DNA of 64,000 nt, taken from assembly GCA_009760855.2 (NCBI GenBank), contig WPIO01000069.1, forward strand, positions 60,001 to 124,000, written 5' to 3'. This stretch comes from Cristatella mucedo (lineage: Eukaryota > Bryozoa > Phylactolaemata > Cristatellidae). This document shows, in pieces, positions 51,839 to 64,000 of this stretch (its first letter is position 1; each line of letters opens with the position of its first letter). The notes beneath the pieces were generated by a model that was not told the DNA's origin, did not search any database, and saw only the letters and a list, made by a program, of their open reading frames with translations. Both the position numbers and the translations under genes were made by a program.

Positions 51839-53961
51839 TATATGTAAATGAAAATAAACTATGCACTGAAAGTGTGCCTACGAAGGAGTGCGTGGTCGTC
51901 TTGATGATTTGCGTGTCGGTGGCTTAGTAACGCGAGTGGGTGCAATGCAAAGGTCGTTTCAGACGCGTTGCTATGGCAGTGGGTACGGCAGTGTACTTGG
52001 CAGGCGATGTGTAGCGTAGCGACTTGTAACTGCGAAGCCCTTTGCCGCCTCCTCTCGGGTCACCGTCTGAGGTATACCTCTGAGGTATACCTGTGAGGTA
52101 TCCCTCTGGGGTCAGCCTCTGGGGTCAGGGATAGGTGTAGTGTTCTGCAAAGCGGGCGGGCCGCCGAATTTGTATAGTTATGCACTGCGGCTATGGACTA
52201 TGAACTAGGCGGCTGAGCGGCAATTCAGAACTATCAAGTATGCCGCATATTTGGGAATGCCATGGGGTAGGCGCGCTAAGCCGCCGCCGCCGCCGCCGCC
52301 GCCTCCGCCGACGCCGGTAACTCAGGGTAGCATTGCCTCTGGGCAAACAGCGCGGCAGTGTGCGGGAGGCTTAGCAGGCGGCCATCTTACGTAGGCGCAT
52401 CCGACTATCCGTATGGACAACGTCTACTTCCGTTCCGCGATGGCGGCGGCGGCGGGCGGTGGCCGCGTGGAAACGGTGGTGTTTTCATACATGCGGACGA
52501 ATGACAGATGTCGGTGCATTCTTATTCAAGTTAATTTAACGTGAGTCATTCGTTCATTATTTTGCGTATTTCCTACGCGCACTTTGTACTGAGTACGGGT
52601 TAAAGTAGGTTAAAGTAGCGCATGCCGCTCGTGTAGTATAGGCAAGGCAGCTGCAGTTCCGAGCGCCGGCGAGTTCCACAAAGTTGTCAGGGCATATTGC
52701 ACGGGACAAAATTAACATGGGTGCTGAAACGTATTACAAGACATATCAGTGTATATTTATGGAATGCCTATTGTTGTAATACATAGCGTAGGCGTACTTG
52801 CCTTGATTTCCCGCCGTTGCTGGGCTCGTCTGTGGGGAATTCCATAAGCACAAGTGCCTGGGGGTAACTTTGCCTGTACTGTAGCGAAACTGGCCAACAC
52901 TTGGTCGGTCGCGCTGTTATGTTCGTTCGCCTTGTAAATGGATTGCCGTCGTGACATGCAATTGGAACGGGTTGGCCCCAGCTTACAGGCGCATGGCACT
53001 TTCAACATATATGCTCTTCAGATATGATCGGTTAAGTTGCCAACTGTGTACATAGCAATGTGTCATGACGTGTTGCGATTCTCACCGGCTCACCAGTGAT
53101 TAGTAAAAACGGATTAACTTGCTACTTTAAGTATTCCTTCGTTTGTAGTTGCCTGTCACTTGTTGTACTCATGACTAGTTCGACATGTGTCGACGTGTCA
53201 TGACTACCTTCGTTGGTTCGCCCGGCCAGAGACCATGCCACTCACTGCCCAATGATGCCAGGGCCTCAATCATTGGAGCCACGGTTGAAGCAGCACAATG
53301 TTTGCATTGCTATTGCTGCTCGTGCGCCAGTGTTACGTGCCGAGTTGCCATACCATTGTCCCATCCATCGGTTGTATTAGTCGCAATGGTTTACCTTGGT
53401 TGGTCGTGTGCGCGGTTACGCTTTATAATGCCGTGTTGGAGGGATTTGGTACAAGTGCTCCGTTCGGTTTCAAGCCGTTTATCTGTGGTTCCTTCCTACT
53501 CGTCCGCGGGCGAATGCTATCCTCCATGTCATGTCTCAATAGGCATGCCGTGTGAATGCAACTGACACATACTGTGACCCTGGCCGGACCAGAAATGCTG
53601 CCTCCAAGCTTTACAGGTCAATGAGCCGCTGTTGGCTTGGTCGTAAGACGAGGCTGACAACGTTGCTGTGAGCAGTAGGACTGTTATTGTAAAGGGCACA
53701 GGTCGAAGGACGCCTAGCGTGCACGTTAAGTTATCGCCCTTGTCGTTTTGCAGACTGGAGCTGCATGTTGAAGTACGATAGTGTGCGCTCACGTTTGGCC
53801 AAGGCAATGGGCGAGCCCCTGTCGGAGGCCATTTTGTAAGCAAGCAAGCACCTGCCAATGTGGCTGCGGAAAGCCGCCGTTACTGAGCGACTGGGAAGGC
53901 ACATGTTATTTTCAAGGCACTGGCAGCAGTGATGAGGACGCAAATGGTGCAAAAGCAACTC

Positions 53962-54125
53962 ATACTTACCTGGCACAGGGGCGACCGCGATCATGACGGC
54001 GGTGCCTCCAGGACGAGGCCTGACCATTGCACATCGGTCGGGCTGACGCCTGCGATTGCCCCAAATAGGGGCAACTCGGGTGCATAATTTATGCCTGTGG
54101 GGGTCTGCGTTCGCGCTAACCCCTG
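53962..54125 (+). ncRNA. U1 spliceosomal snRNA, copy 4
   Basis: The RNA is identical by eye to copy 1. The flank differs: GACGCAAATGG for GACGCAATGG about 20 bases upstream, and an extra AAGC unit near 53845. Its unit has more small insertions than most. Confidence 0.97.
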
Positions 54126-56253
54126 TATATGTAAATGAAAATAAACTATGCACTGAAAGTGTGCCTACGAAGGAGTGCGTGGTCGTCTTGATGATTTGCG
54201 TGTCGGTGGCTTAGTAACGCGAGTGGGTGCAATGCAAAGGTCGTTTCAGACGCGTTGCTATGGCAGTGGGTACGGCAGTGTACTTGGCAGGCGATGTGTA
54301 GCGTAGCGACTTGTAACTGCGAAGCCCTTTGCCGCCTCCTCTCGGGTCACCGTCTGAGGTATACCTCTGAGGTATACCTGTGAGGTATCCCTCTGGGGTC
54401 AGCCTCTGGGGTCAGGGATAGGTGTAGTGTTCTGCAAAGCGGGCGGGCCGCCGAATTTGTATAGTTATGCACTGCGGCTATGGACTATGAACTAGGCGGC
54501 TGAGCGGCAATTCAGAACTATCAAGTATGCCGCATATTTGGGAATGCCATGGGGTAGGCGCGCTAAGCCGCCGCCGCCGCCGCCGCCTCCGCCGACGCCG
54601 GTAACTCAGGGTAGCATTGCCTCTGGGCAAACAGCGCGGCAGTGTGCGGGAGGCTTAGCAGGCGGCCATCTTACGTAGGCGCATCCGACTATCCGTATGG
54701 ACAACGTCTACTTCCGTTCCGCGATGGCGGCGGCGGCGGGCGGTGGCCGCGTGGAAACGGTGGTGTTTTCATACATGCGGACGAATGACAGATGTCGGTG
54801 CATTCTTATTCAAGTTAATTTAACGTGAGTCATTCGTTCATTATTTTGCGTATTTCCTACGCGCACTTTGTACTGAGTACGGGTTAAAGTAGGTTAAAGT
54901 AGCGCATGCCGCTCGTGTAGTATAGGCAAGGCAGCTGCAGTTCCGAGCGCCGGCGAGTTCCACAAAGTTGTCAGGGCATATTGCACGGGACAAAATTAAC
55001 ATGGGTGCTGAAACGTATTACAAGACATATCAGTGTATATTTATGGAATGCCTATTGTTGTAATACATAGCGTAGGCGTACTTGCCTTGATTTCCCGCCG
55101 TTGCTGGGCTCGTCTGTGGAATTCCATAAGCACAAGTGCCTGGGGGTAACTTTGCCTGTACTGTAGCGAAACTGGCCAACACTTGGTCGGTCGCGCTGTT
55201 ATGTTCGTTCGCCTTGTAAATGGATTGCCGTCGTGACATGCAATTGGAACGGGTTGGCCCCAGCTTACAGGCGCATGGCACTTTCAACATATATGCTCTT
55301 CAGATATGATCGGTTAAGTTGCCAACTGTGTACATAGCATAGCAATGTGTCATAGCAATGTGTCATGACGTGTTGCGATTCTCACCGGCTCACCAGTGAT
55401 TAGTAAACGGATTAACTTGCTACTTTAAGTATTCCTTCGTTTGTAGTTGCCTGTCACTTGTTGTACTCATGACTAGTTCGACATGTGTCGACGTGTCATG
55501 ACTACCTTCGTTGGTTCGCCCGGCCAGAGACCATGCCACTCACTGCCCAATGATGCCAGGGCCTCAATCATTGGAGCCACGGTTGAAGCAGCACAATGTT
55601 TGCATTGCTATTGCTGCTCGTGCGCCAGTGTTAGTGCCGAGTTGCCATACCATTGTCCCATCCATCGGTTGTATTAGTCGCAATGGTTTACCTTGGTTGG
55701 TCGTGTGCGCGGTTACGCTTTATAATGCCGTGTTGGAGGGATTTGGTACAAGTGCTCCGTTCGGTTTCAAGCCGTTTATCTGTGGTTCCTTCCTACTCGT
55801 CCGCGGGCGAATGCTATCCTCCATGTCATGTCTCAATAGGCATGCCGTGTGAATGCAACTGACACATACTGTGACCCTGGCCGGACCAGAAATGCTGCCT
55901 CCAAGCTTTACAGGTCAATGAGCCGCTGTTGGCTTGGTCGTAAGACGAGGCTGACAACGTTGCTGTGAGCAGTAGGACTGTTATTGTAAAGGGCACAGGT
56001 CGAAGGACGCCTAGCGTGCACGTTAAGTTATCGCCCTTGTCGTTTTGCAGACTGGAGCTGCATGTTGAAGTACGATAGTGTGCGCTCACGTTTGGCCAAG
56101 GCAATGGGCGAGCCCCTGTCGGAGGCCATTTTGTAAGCAAGCACCTGCCAATGTGGCTGCGGAAAGCCGCCGTTACTGAGCGACTGGGAAGGCACATGTT
56201 ATTTTCAAGGCACTGGCAGCAGTGATGAGGACGCAATGGTGCAAAAGCAACTC

Positions 56254-56417
56254 ATACTTACCTGGCACAGGGGCGACCGCGATCATGACGGCGGTGCCTC
56301 CAGGACGAGGCCTGACCATTGCACATCGGTCGGGCTGACGCCTGCGATTGCCCCAAATAGGGGCAACTCGGGTGCATAATTTATGCCTGTGGGGGTCTGC
56401 GTTCGCGCTAACCCCTG
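56254..56417 (+). ncRNA. U1 spliceosomal snRNA, copy 5
   Basis: The RNA is identical by eye to copy 1, and the promoter side is unchanged. Its unit has an extra duplication of about 18 bases in the spacer at 55333-55360 (ATAGCAATGTGTCAT repeated). Confidence 0.97.
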
Positions 56418-58539
56418 TATATGTAAATGAAAATAAACTATGCACTGAAAGTGTGCCTACGAAGGAGTGCGTGGTCGTCTTGATGATTTGCGTGTCGGTG
56501 GCTTAGTAACGCGAGTGGGTGCAATGCAAAGGTCGTTTCAGACGCGTTGCTATGGCAGTGGGTACGGCAGTGTACTTGGCAGGCGATGTGTAGCGTAGCG
56601 ACTTGTAACTGCGAAGCCCTTTGCCGCCTCCTCTCGGGTCACCGTCTGAGGTATACCTCTGAGGTATACCTGTGAGGTATCCCTCTGGGGTCAGCCTCTG
56701 GGGTCAGGGATAGGTGTAGTGTTCTGCAAAGCGGGCGGGCCGCCGAATTTGTATAGTTATGCACTGCGGCTATGGACTATGAACTAGGCGGCTGAGCGGC
56801 AATTCAGAACTATCAAGTATGCCGCATATTTGGGAATGCCATGGGGTAGGCGCGCGCTAAGCCGCCGCCGCCGCCGCCGCCGCCTCCGCCGACGCCGGTA
56901 ACTCAGGGTAGCATTGCCTCTGGGCAAAAACAGCGCGGCAGTGTGCGGGAGGCTTAGCAGGCGGCCATCTTACGTAGGCGCATCCGACTATCCGTATGGA
57001 CAACGTCTACTTCCGTTCCGCGATGGCGGCGGCGGCGGGCGGTGGCCGCGTGGAAACGGTGGTGTTTTCATACATGCGGACGAATGACAGATGTCGGTGC
57101 ATTCTTATTCAAGTTAATTTAACGTGAGTCATTCGTTCATTATTTTGCGTATTTCCTACGCGCACTTTGTACTGAGTACGGGTTAAAGTAGGTTAAAGTA
57201 GCGCATGCCGCTCGTGTAGTATAGGCAAGGCAGCTGCAGTTCCGAGCGCCGGCGAGTTCCACAAAGTTGTCAGGGCATATTGCACGGGACAAAATTAACA
57301 TGGGTGCTGAAACGTATTACAAGACATATCAGTGTATATTTATGGAATGCCTATTGTTGTAATACATAGCGTAGGCGTACTTGCCTTGATTTCCCGCCGT
57401 TGCTGGGCTCGTCTGTGGAATTCCATAAGCACAAGTGCCTGGGGGTAACTTTGCCTGTACTGTAGCGAAACTGGCCAACACTTGGTCGGTCGCGCTGTTA
57501 TGTTCGTTCGCCTTGTAAATGGATTGCCGTCGTGACATGCAATTGGAACGGGTTGGCCCCAGCTTACAGGCGCATGGCACTTTCAACATATATGCTCTTC
57601 AGATATGATCGGTTAAGTTGCCAACTGTGTACATAGCAATGTGTCATGACGTGTTGCGATTCTCACCGGCTCACCAGTGATTAGTAAACGGATTAACTTG
57701 CTACTTTAAGTATTCCTTCGTTTGTAGTTGCCTGTCACTTGTTGTACTCATGACTAGTTCGACATGTGTCGACGTGTCATGACTACCTTCGTTGGTTCGC
57801 CCGGCCAGAGACCATGCCACTCACTGCCCAATGATGCCAGGGCCTCAATCATTGGAGCCACGGTTGAAGCAGCACAATGTTTGCATTGCTATTGCTGCTC
57901 GTGCGCCAGTGTTAGTGCCGAGTTGCCATACCATTGTCCCATCCATCGGTTGTATTAGTCGCAATGGTTTACCTTGGTTGGTCGTGTGCGCGGTTACGCT
58001 TTATAATGCCGTGTTGGAGGGATTTGGTACAAGTGCTCCGTTCGGTTTCAAGCCGTTTATCTGTGGTTCCTTCCTACTCGTCCGCGGGCGAATGCTATCC
58101 TCCATGTCATGTCTCAATAGGCATGCCGTGTGAATGCAACTGACACATACTGTGACCCTGGCCGGACCAGAAATGCTGCCTCCAAGCTTTACAGGTCAAT
58201 GAGCCGCTGTTGGCTTGGTCGTAAGACGAGGCTGACAACGTTGCTGTGAGCAGTAGGACTGTTATTGTAAAGGGCACAGGTCGAAGGACGCCTAGCGTGC
58301 ACGTTAAGTTATCGCCCTTGTCGTTTTGCAGACTGGAGCTGCATGTTGAAGTACAATACGATGTGTGCGCTCACGTTTGGCCAAGGCAATGGGCGAGCCC
58401 CTGTCGGAGGCCATTTTGTAAGCAAGCACCTGCCAATGTGGCTGCGGAAAGCCGCCGTTACTGAGCGACTGGGAAGGCACATGTTTATTTTCAAGGCACT
58501 GGCAGCAGTGATGAGGACGCAATGGTGCAAAAGCAACTC

Positions 58540-58703
58540 ATACTTACCTGGCACAGGGGCGACCGCGATCATGACGGCGGTGCCTCCAGGACGAGGCCTG
58601 ACCATTGCACATCGGTCGGGCTGACGCCTGCGATTGCCCCAAATAGGGGCAACTCGGGTGCATAATTTATGCCTGTGGGGGTCTGCGTTCGCGCTAACCC
58701 CTG
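58540..58703 (+). ncRNA. U1 spliceosomal snRNA, copy 6
   Basis: The RNA is identical by eye to copy 1. The promoter side has TGTTTATTTTC for TGTTATTTTC near 58480, inside the likely proximal element, and a changed stretch GTACAATACGATGTGTG near 58352. Confidence 0.97.
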
Positions 58704-60817
58704 TATATGTAAATGAAAATAAACTATGCACTGAAAGTGTGCCTACGAAGGAGTGCGTGGTCGTCTTGATGATTTGCGTGTCGGTGGCTTAGTAACGCGA
58801 GTGGGTGCAATGCAAAGGTCGTTTCAGACGCGTTGCTATGGCAGTGGGTACGGCAGTGTACTTGGCAGGCGATGTGTAGCGTAGCGACTTGTAACTGCGA
58901 AGCCCTTTGCCGCCTCCTCTCGGGTCACCGTCTGAGGTATACCTCTGAGGTATACCTGTGAGGTATCCCTCTGGGGTCAGCCTCTGGGGTCAGGGATAGG
59001 TGTAGTGTTCTGCAAAGCGGGCGGGCCGCCGAATTTGTATAGTTATGCACTGCGGCTATGGACTATGAACTAGGCGGCTGAGCGGCAATTCAGAACTATC
59101 AAGTATGCCGCATATTTGGGAATGCCATGGGGTAGCGCGCGCGCCGCCGCCGCCGCCGCCGCCGCCTCCGCCGACGCCGGTAACTCAGGGTAGCATTGCC
59201 TCTGGGCAAACAGCGCGGCAGTGTGCGGGAGGCTTAGCAGGCGGCCATCTTACGTAGGCGCATCCGACTATCCGTATGGACAACGTCTACTTCCGTTCCG
59301 CGATGGCGGCGGCGGCGGGCGGTGGCCGCGTGGAAACGGTGGTGTTTTCATACATGCGGACGAATGACAGATGTCGGTGCATTCTTATTCAAGTTAATTT
59401 AACGTGAGTCATTCGTTCATTATTTTGCGTATTTCCTACGCGCACTTTGTACTGAGTACGGGTTAAAGTAGGTTAAAGTAGCGCATGCCGCTCGTGTAGT
59501 ATAGGCAAGGCAGCTGCAGTTCCGAGCGCCGGCGAGTTCCACAAAGTTGTCAGGGCATATTGCACGGGACAAAATTAACATGGGTGCTGAAACGTATTAC
59601 AAGACATATCAGTGTATATTTATGGAATGCCTATTGTTGTAATACATAGCGTAGGCGTACTTGCCTTGATTTCCCGCCGTTGCTGGGCTCGTCTGTGGAA
59701 TTCCATAAGCACAAGTGCCTGGGGGTAACTTTGCCTGTACTGTAGCGAAACTGGCCAACACTTGGTCGGTCGCGCTGTTATGTTCGTTCGCCTTGTAAAT
59801 GGATTGCCGTCGTGACATGCAATTGGAACGGGTTGGCCCCAGCTTACAGGGCGCGCATGGCACTTTCAACATATATGCTCTTCAGATATGATCGGTTAAG
59901 TTGCCAACTGTGTACATAGCAATGTGTCATGACGTGTTGCGATTCTCACCGGCTCACCAGTGATTAGTAAACGGATTAACTTGCTACTTTAAGTATTCCT
60001 TCGTTTGTAGTTGCCTGTCACTTGTTGTACTCATGACTAGTTCGACATGTGTCGACGTGTCATGACTACCTTCGTTGGTTCGCCCGGCCAGAGACCATGC
60101 CACTCACTGCCCAATGATGCCAGGGCCTCAATCATTGGAGCCACGGTTGAAGCAGCACAATGTTTGCATTGCTATTGCTGCTCGTGCGCCAGTGTTAGTG
60201 CCGAGTTGCCATACCATTGTCCCATCCATCGGTTGTATTAGTCGCAATGGTTTACCTTGGTTGGTCGTGTGCGCGGTTACGCTTTATAATGCCGTGTTGG
60301 AGGGATTTGGTACAAGTGCTCCGTTCGGTTTCAAGCCGTTTATCTGTGGTTCCTTCCTACTCGTCCGCGGGCGAATGCTATCCTCCATGTCATGTCTCAA
60401 TAGGCATGCCGTGTGAATGCAACTGACACATACTGTGACCCTGGCCGGACCAGAAATGCTGCCTCCAAGCTTTACAGGTCAATGAGCCGCTGTTGGCTTG
60501 GTCGTAAGACGAGGCTGACAACGTTGCTGTGAGCAGTAGGACTGTTATTGTAAAGGGCACAGGTCGAAGGACGCCTAGCGTGCACGTTAAGTTATCGCCC
60601 TTGTCGTTTTGCAGACTGGAGCTGCATGTTGAAGTACGATAGTGTGCGCTCACGTTTGGCCAAGGCAATGGGCGAGCCCCTGTCGGAGGCCATTTTGTAA
60701 GCAAGCACCTGCCAATGTGGCTGCGGAAAGCCGCCGTTACTGAGCGACTGGGAAGGCACATGTTATTTTCAAGGCACTGGCAGCAGTGATGAGGACGCAA
60801 TGGTGCAAAAGCAACTC

Positions 60818-60984
60818 ATACTTACCTGGCACAGGGGCGACCGCGATCATGACGGCGGCGGTGCCTCCAGGACGAGGCCTGACCATTGCACATCGGTCGG
60901 GCTGACGCCTGCGATTGCCCCAAATAGGGGCAACTCGGGTGCATAATTTATGCCTGTGGGGGTCTGCGTTCGCGCTAACCCCTG
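60818..60984 (+). ncRNA. U1 spliceosomal snRNA, copy 7, variant with 3-base insertion
   Basis: This copy is 167 bases long. An extra GGC lies in stem-loop 1 (GACGGCGGCGGTGCC for GACGGCGGTGCC, about 60851-60865), next to the U1-70K loop. The rest matches copy 1. The 3'-box-like element is also altered, with a run of eleven A (60994-61004) in place of AAATGAAAA. It is either a defective or diverged gene or a sequence error. Confidence 0.93.
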
Positions 60985-63097
60985 TATATGTAAAAAAAAA
61001 AATAAACTATGCACTGAAAGTGTGCCTACGAAGGAGTGCGTGGTCGTCTTGATGATTTGCGTGTCGGTGGCTTAGTAACGCGAGTGGGTGCAATGCAAAG
61101 GTCGTTTCAGACGCGTTGCTATGGCAGTGGGTACGGCAGTGTACTTGGCAGGCGATGTGTAGCGTAGCGACTTGTAACTGCGAAGCCCTTTGCCGCCTCC
61201 TCTCGGGTCACCGTCTGAGGTATACCTCTGAGGTATACCTGTGAGGTATCCCTCTGGGGTCAGCCTCTGGGGTCAGGGATAGGTGTAGTGTTCTGCAAAG
61301 CGGGCGGGCCGCCGAATTTGTATAGTTATGCACTGCGGCTATGGACTATGAACTAGGCGGCTGAGCGGCAATTCAGAACTATCAAGTATGCCGCATATTT
61401 GGGAATGCCATGGGGTAGGCGCGCTAAGCCGCCGCCGCCGCCGCCGCCTCCGCCGACGCCGGTAACTCAGGGTAGCATTGCCTCTGGGCAAACAGCGCGG
61501 CAGTGTGCGGGAGGCTTAGCAGGCGGCCATCTTACGTAGGCGCATCCGACTATCCGTATGGACAACGTCTACTTCCGTTCCGCGATGGCGGCGGCGGCGG
61601 GCGGTGGCCGCGTGGAAACGGTGGTCTTTTTCATACATGCGGACGAATGACAGATGTCGGTGCATTCTTATTCAAGTTAATTTAACGTGAGTCATTCGTT
61701 CATTATTTTGCGTATTTCCTACGCGCACTTTGTACTGAGTACGGGTTAAAGTAGGTTAAAGTAGCGCATGCCGCTCGTGTAGTATAGGCAAGGCAGCTGC
61801 AGTTCCGAGCGCCGGCGAGTTCCACAAAGTTGTCAGGGCATATTGCACGGGACAAAATTAACATGGGTGCTGAAACGTATTACAAGACATATCAGTGTAT
61901 ATTTATGGAATGCCTATTGTTGTAATACATAGCGTAGGCGTACTTGCCTTGATTTCCCGCCGTTGCTGGGCTCGTCTGTGGAATTCCATAAGCACAAGTG
62001 CCTGGGGGTAACTTTGCCTGTACTGTAGCGAAACTGGCCAACACTTGGTCGGTCGCGCTGTTATGTTCGTTCGCCTTGTAAATGGATTGCCGTCGTGACA
62101 TGCAATTGGAACGGGTTGGCCCCAGCTTACAGGCGCATGGCACTTTCAACATATATGCTCTTCAGATATGATCGGTTAAGTTGCCAACTGTGTACATAGC
62201 AATGTGTCATGACGTGTTGCGATTCTCACCGGCTCACCAGTGATTAGTAAACGGATTAACTTGCTACTTTAAGTATTCCTTCGTTTGTAGTTGCCTGTCA
62301 CTTGTTGTACTCATGACTAGTTCGACATGTGTCGACGTGTCATGACTACCTTCGTTGGTTCGCCCGGCCAGAGACCATGCCACTCACTGCCCAATGATGC
62401 CAGGGCCTCAATCATTGGAGCCACGGTTGAAGCAGCACAATGTTTGCATTGCTATTGCTGCTCGTGCGCCAGTGTTAGTGCCGAGTTGCCATACCATTGT
62501 CCCATCCATCGGTTGTATTAGTCGCAATGGTTTACCTTGGTTGGTCGTGTGCGCGGTTACGCTTTATAATGCCGTGTTGGAGGGATTTGGTACAAGTGCT
62601 CCGTTCGGTTTCAAGCCGTTTATCTGTGGTTCCTTCCTACTCGTCCGCGGGCGAATGCTATCCTCCATGTCATGTCTCAATAGGCATGCCGTGTGAATGC
62701 AACTGACACATACTGTGACCCTGGCCGGACCAGAAATGCTGCCTCCAAGCTTTACAGGTCAATGAGCCGCTGTTGGCTTGGTCGTAAGACGAGGCTGACA
62801 ACGTTGCTGTGAGCAGTAGGACTGTTATTGTAAAGGGCACAGGTCGAAGGACCCCTAGCGTGCACGTTAAGTTATCGCCCTTGTCGTTTTGCAGACTGGA
62901 GCTGCATGTTGAAGTACGATAGTGTGCGCTCACGTTTGGCCAAGGCAATGGGCGAGCCCCTGTCGGAGGCCATTTTGTAAGCAAGCACCTGCCAATGTGG
63001 CTGCGGAAAGCCGCCGTTACTGAGCGACTGGGAAGGCACATGTTATTTTCAAGGCACTGGCAGCAGTGATGAGGACGCAATGGTGCAAAAGCAACTC

Positions 63098-63261
63098 ATA
63101 CTTACCTGGCACAGGGGCGACCGCGATCATGACGGCGGTGCCTCCAGGACGAGGCCTGACCATTGCACATCGGTCGGGCTGACGCCTGCGATTGCCCCAA
63201 ATAGGGGCAACTCGGGTGCATAATTTATGCCTGTGGGGGTCTGCGTTCGCGCTAACCCCTG
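63098..63261 (+). ncRNA. U1 spliceosomal snRNA, copy 8
   Basis: The RNA is identical by eye to copy 1 over 164 bases, with a normal 3'-box-like element. The spacer upstream has single changes (GACCCCTAGCG for GACGCCTAGCG near 62853). Confidence 0.97.
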
Positions 63262-64000
63262 TATATGTAAATGAAAATAAACTATGCACTGAAAGTGTGC
63301 CTACGAAGGAGTGCGTGGTCGTCTTGATGATTTGCGTGTCGGTGGCTTAGTAACGCGAGTGGGTGCAATGCAAAGGTCGTTTCAGACGCGTTGCTATGGC
63401 AGTGGGTACGGCAGTGTACTTGGCAGGCGATGTGTAGCGTAGCGACTTGTAACTGCGAAGCCCTTTGCCGCCTCCTCTCGGGTCACCGTCTGAGGTATAC
63501 CTCTGAGGTATACCTGTGAGGTATCCCTCTGGGGTCAGCCTCTGGGGTCAGGGATAGGTGTAGTGTTCTGCAAAGCGGGCGGGCCGCCGAATTTGTATAG
63601 TTATGCACTGCGGCTATGGACTATGAACTAGGCGGCTGAGCGGCAATTCAGAACTATCAAGTATGCCGCATATTTGGGAATGCCATGGGGTAGGCGCGCT
63701 AAGCCGCCGCCGCCGCCGCCGCCGCCTCCGCCGACGCCGGTAACTCAGGGTAGCATTGCCTCTGGGCAAACAGCGCGGCAGTGTGCGGGAGGCTTAGCAG
63801 GCGGCCATCTTACGTAGGCGCATCCGACTATCCGTATGGACAACGTCTACTTCCGTTCCGCGATGGCGGCGGCGGCGGGCGGTGGCCGCGTGGAAACGGT
63901 GGTGTTTTCATACATGCGGACGAATGACAGATGTCGGTGCATTCTTATTCAAGTTAATTTAACGTGAGTCATTCGTTCATTATTTTGCGTATTTCCTACG

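Larger units (their letters stand above)
45126..64000 (+). repeat. Tandem array, unit about 2.28 kb, each with a U1 snRNA gene
   Basis: Units follow head to tail. Distances between successive U1 starts are 2276, 2274, 2287, 2292, 2286, 2278 and 2280 bases. Units are almost identical apart from small indels. The first unit is incomplete: it starts partway into the spacer downstream of a U1 gene, and its first 30 bases (45126-45155) match only loosely. The ninth unit is cut by the window end, so the true array is longer. Each unit is about 164 bases of gene and 2.1 kb of spacer. Open frames in the spacer recur in every unit on both strands but shift with indels and show no family likeness, so I do not annotate them as genes. 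This degree of identity implies concerted evolution. Confidence 0.97.

Noticed and set aside
45919-63289. Recurring open frames of 60-140 codons in every U1 unit, for example 45919-46179 (-) and 46697-47107 (-)
   Set aside because: They recur only because the DNA is repeated. Small indels in units 4, 6 and 7 change their lengths and ends, several overlap each other on both strands, one overlaps the U1 RNA and its promoter, and none resembles a protein family.
45126-64000. CRISPR array or ribosomal RNA array
   Set aside because: The unit is 2.28 kb with no short direct-repeat and spacer pattern, and no rRNA sequence is seen. The only RNA gene I recognise is U1; I looked for U2, U5, U6 and 5S signatures and found none.

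Overview
The window is animal nuclear DNA built almost entirely from repeats and mobile elements; I see no ordinary single-copy host protein gene. Evidence for an animal: spliceosomal U1 snRNA genes of metazoan type, CR1/L2-like non-LTR retrotransposons, tRNA-headed SINEs and Polinton (Maverick) elements. The U1 sequence and the habit of tandem U1 genes recall sea urchins, so an echinoderm or another marine invertebrate deuterostome is my best guess. That is recognition from memory, not an alignment.

Region 1 (1-12.7 kb) is an old, badly decayed Polinton on the + strand: packaging ATPase with a ruined P-loop, a coiled-coil piece, a small virion-type gene, penton-like genes, major capsid protein (MCP) remnants, a fibre-like gene and integrase. 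A piece of a small membrane-protein gene follows on the - strand. CR1/L2 tails, an 8-bp minisatellite and a large GAGAGAGC array are inserted in it.

Region 2 (12.77-44.0 kb) is a younger Polinton-like element bounded by inverted repeats of about 200 bp. From the left: DNA polymerase B (+), membrane protein (+), integrase (-), fibre-like gene (-), MCP (-), two small genes (-), three tandem penton-like paralogues (-), small virion-type gene (-), packaging ATPase (-), basic repeat protein (+), adenain-like protease (+), unknown gene (+), phospholipase A2-like protein (-), HNH-AP2 endonuclease (+), hydrophobic protein (-), two fibre-like genes (+), a run of small - strand genes, and a second, divergent DNA polymerase B (-) facing inward from the right end. 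Nearly every large gene carries in-frame stops or frameshifts, so the element is a fossil. At least five CR1/L2 copies and two SINEs sit inside it. The block ATPase to integrase has the same order in regions 1 and 2 but opposite orientation.

Region 3 (44.0-45.1 kb) is short flanking DNA with a decayed retrotransposon fragment. Region 4 (about 45.13 kb to the window end) is a head-to-tail array with a unit of about 2.28 kb. Each unit carries one U1 snRNA gene, giving eight genes here, all on the + strand, and the array runs off the right edge.

Together, the Polinton genes would have supplied protein-primed replication, integration, capsid assembly, genome packaging, capsid maturation and probably host attachment. 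The U1 array would supply the RNA of the U1 snRNP, which recognises 5' splice sites. Coordinates of decayed genes are approximate.
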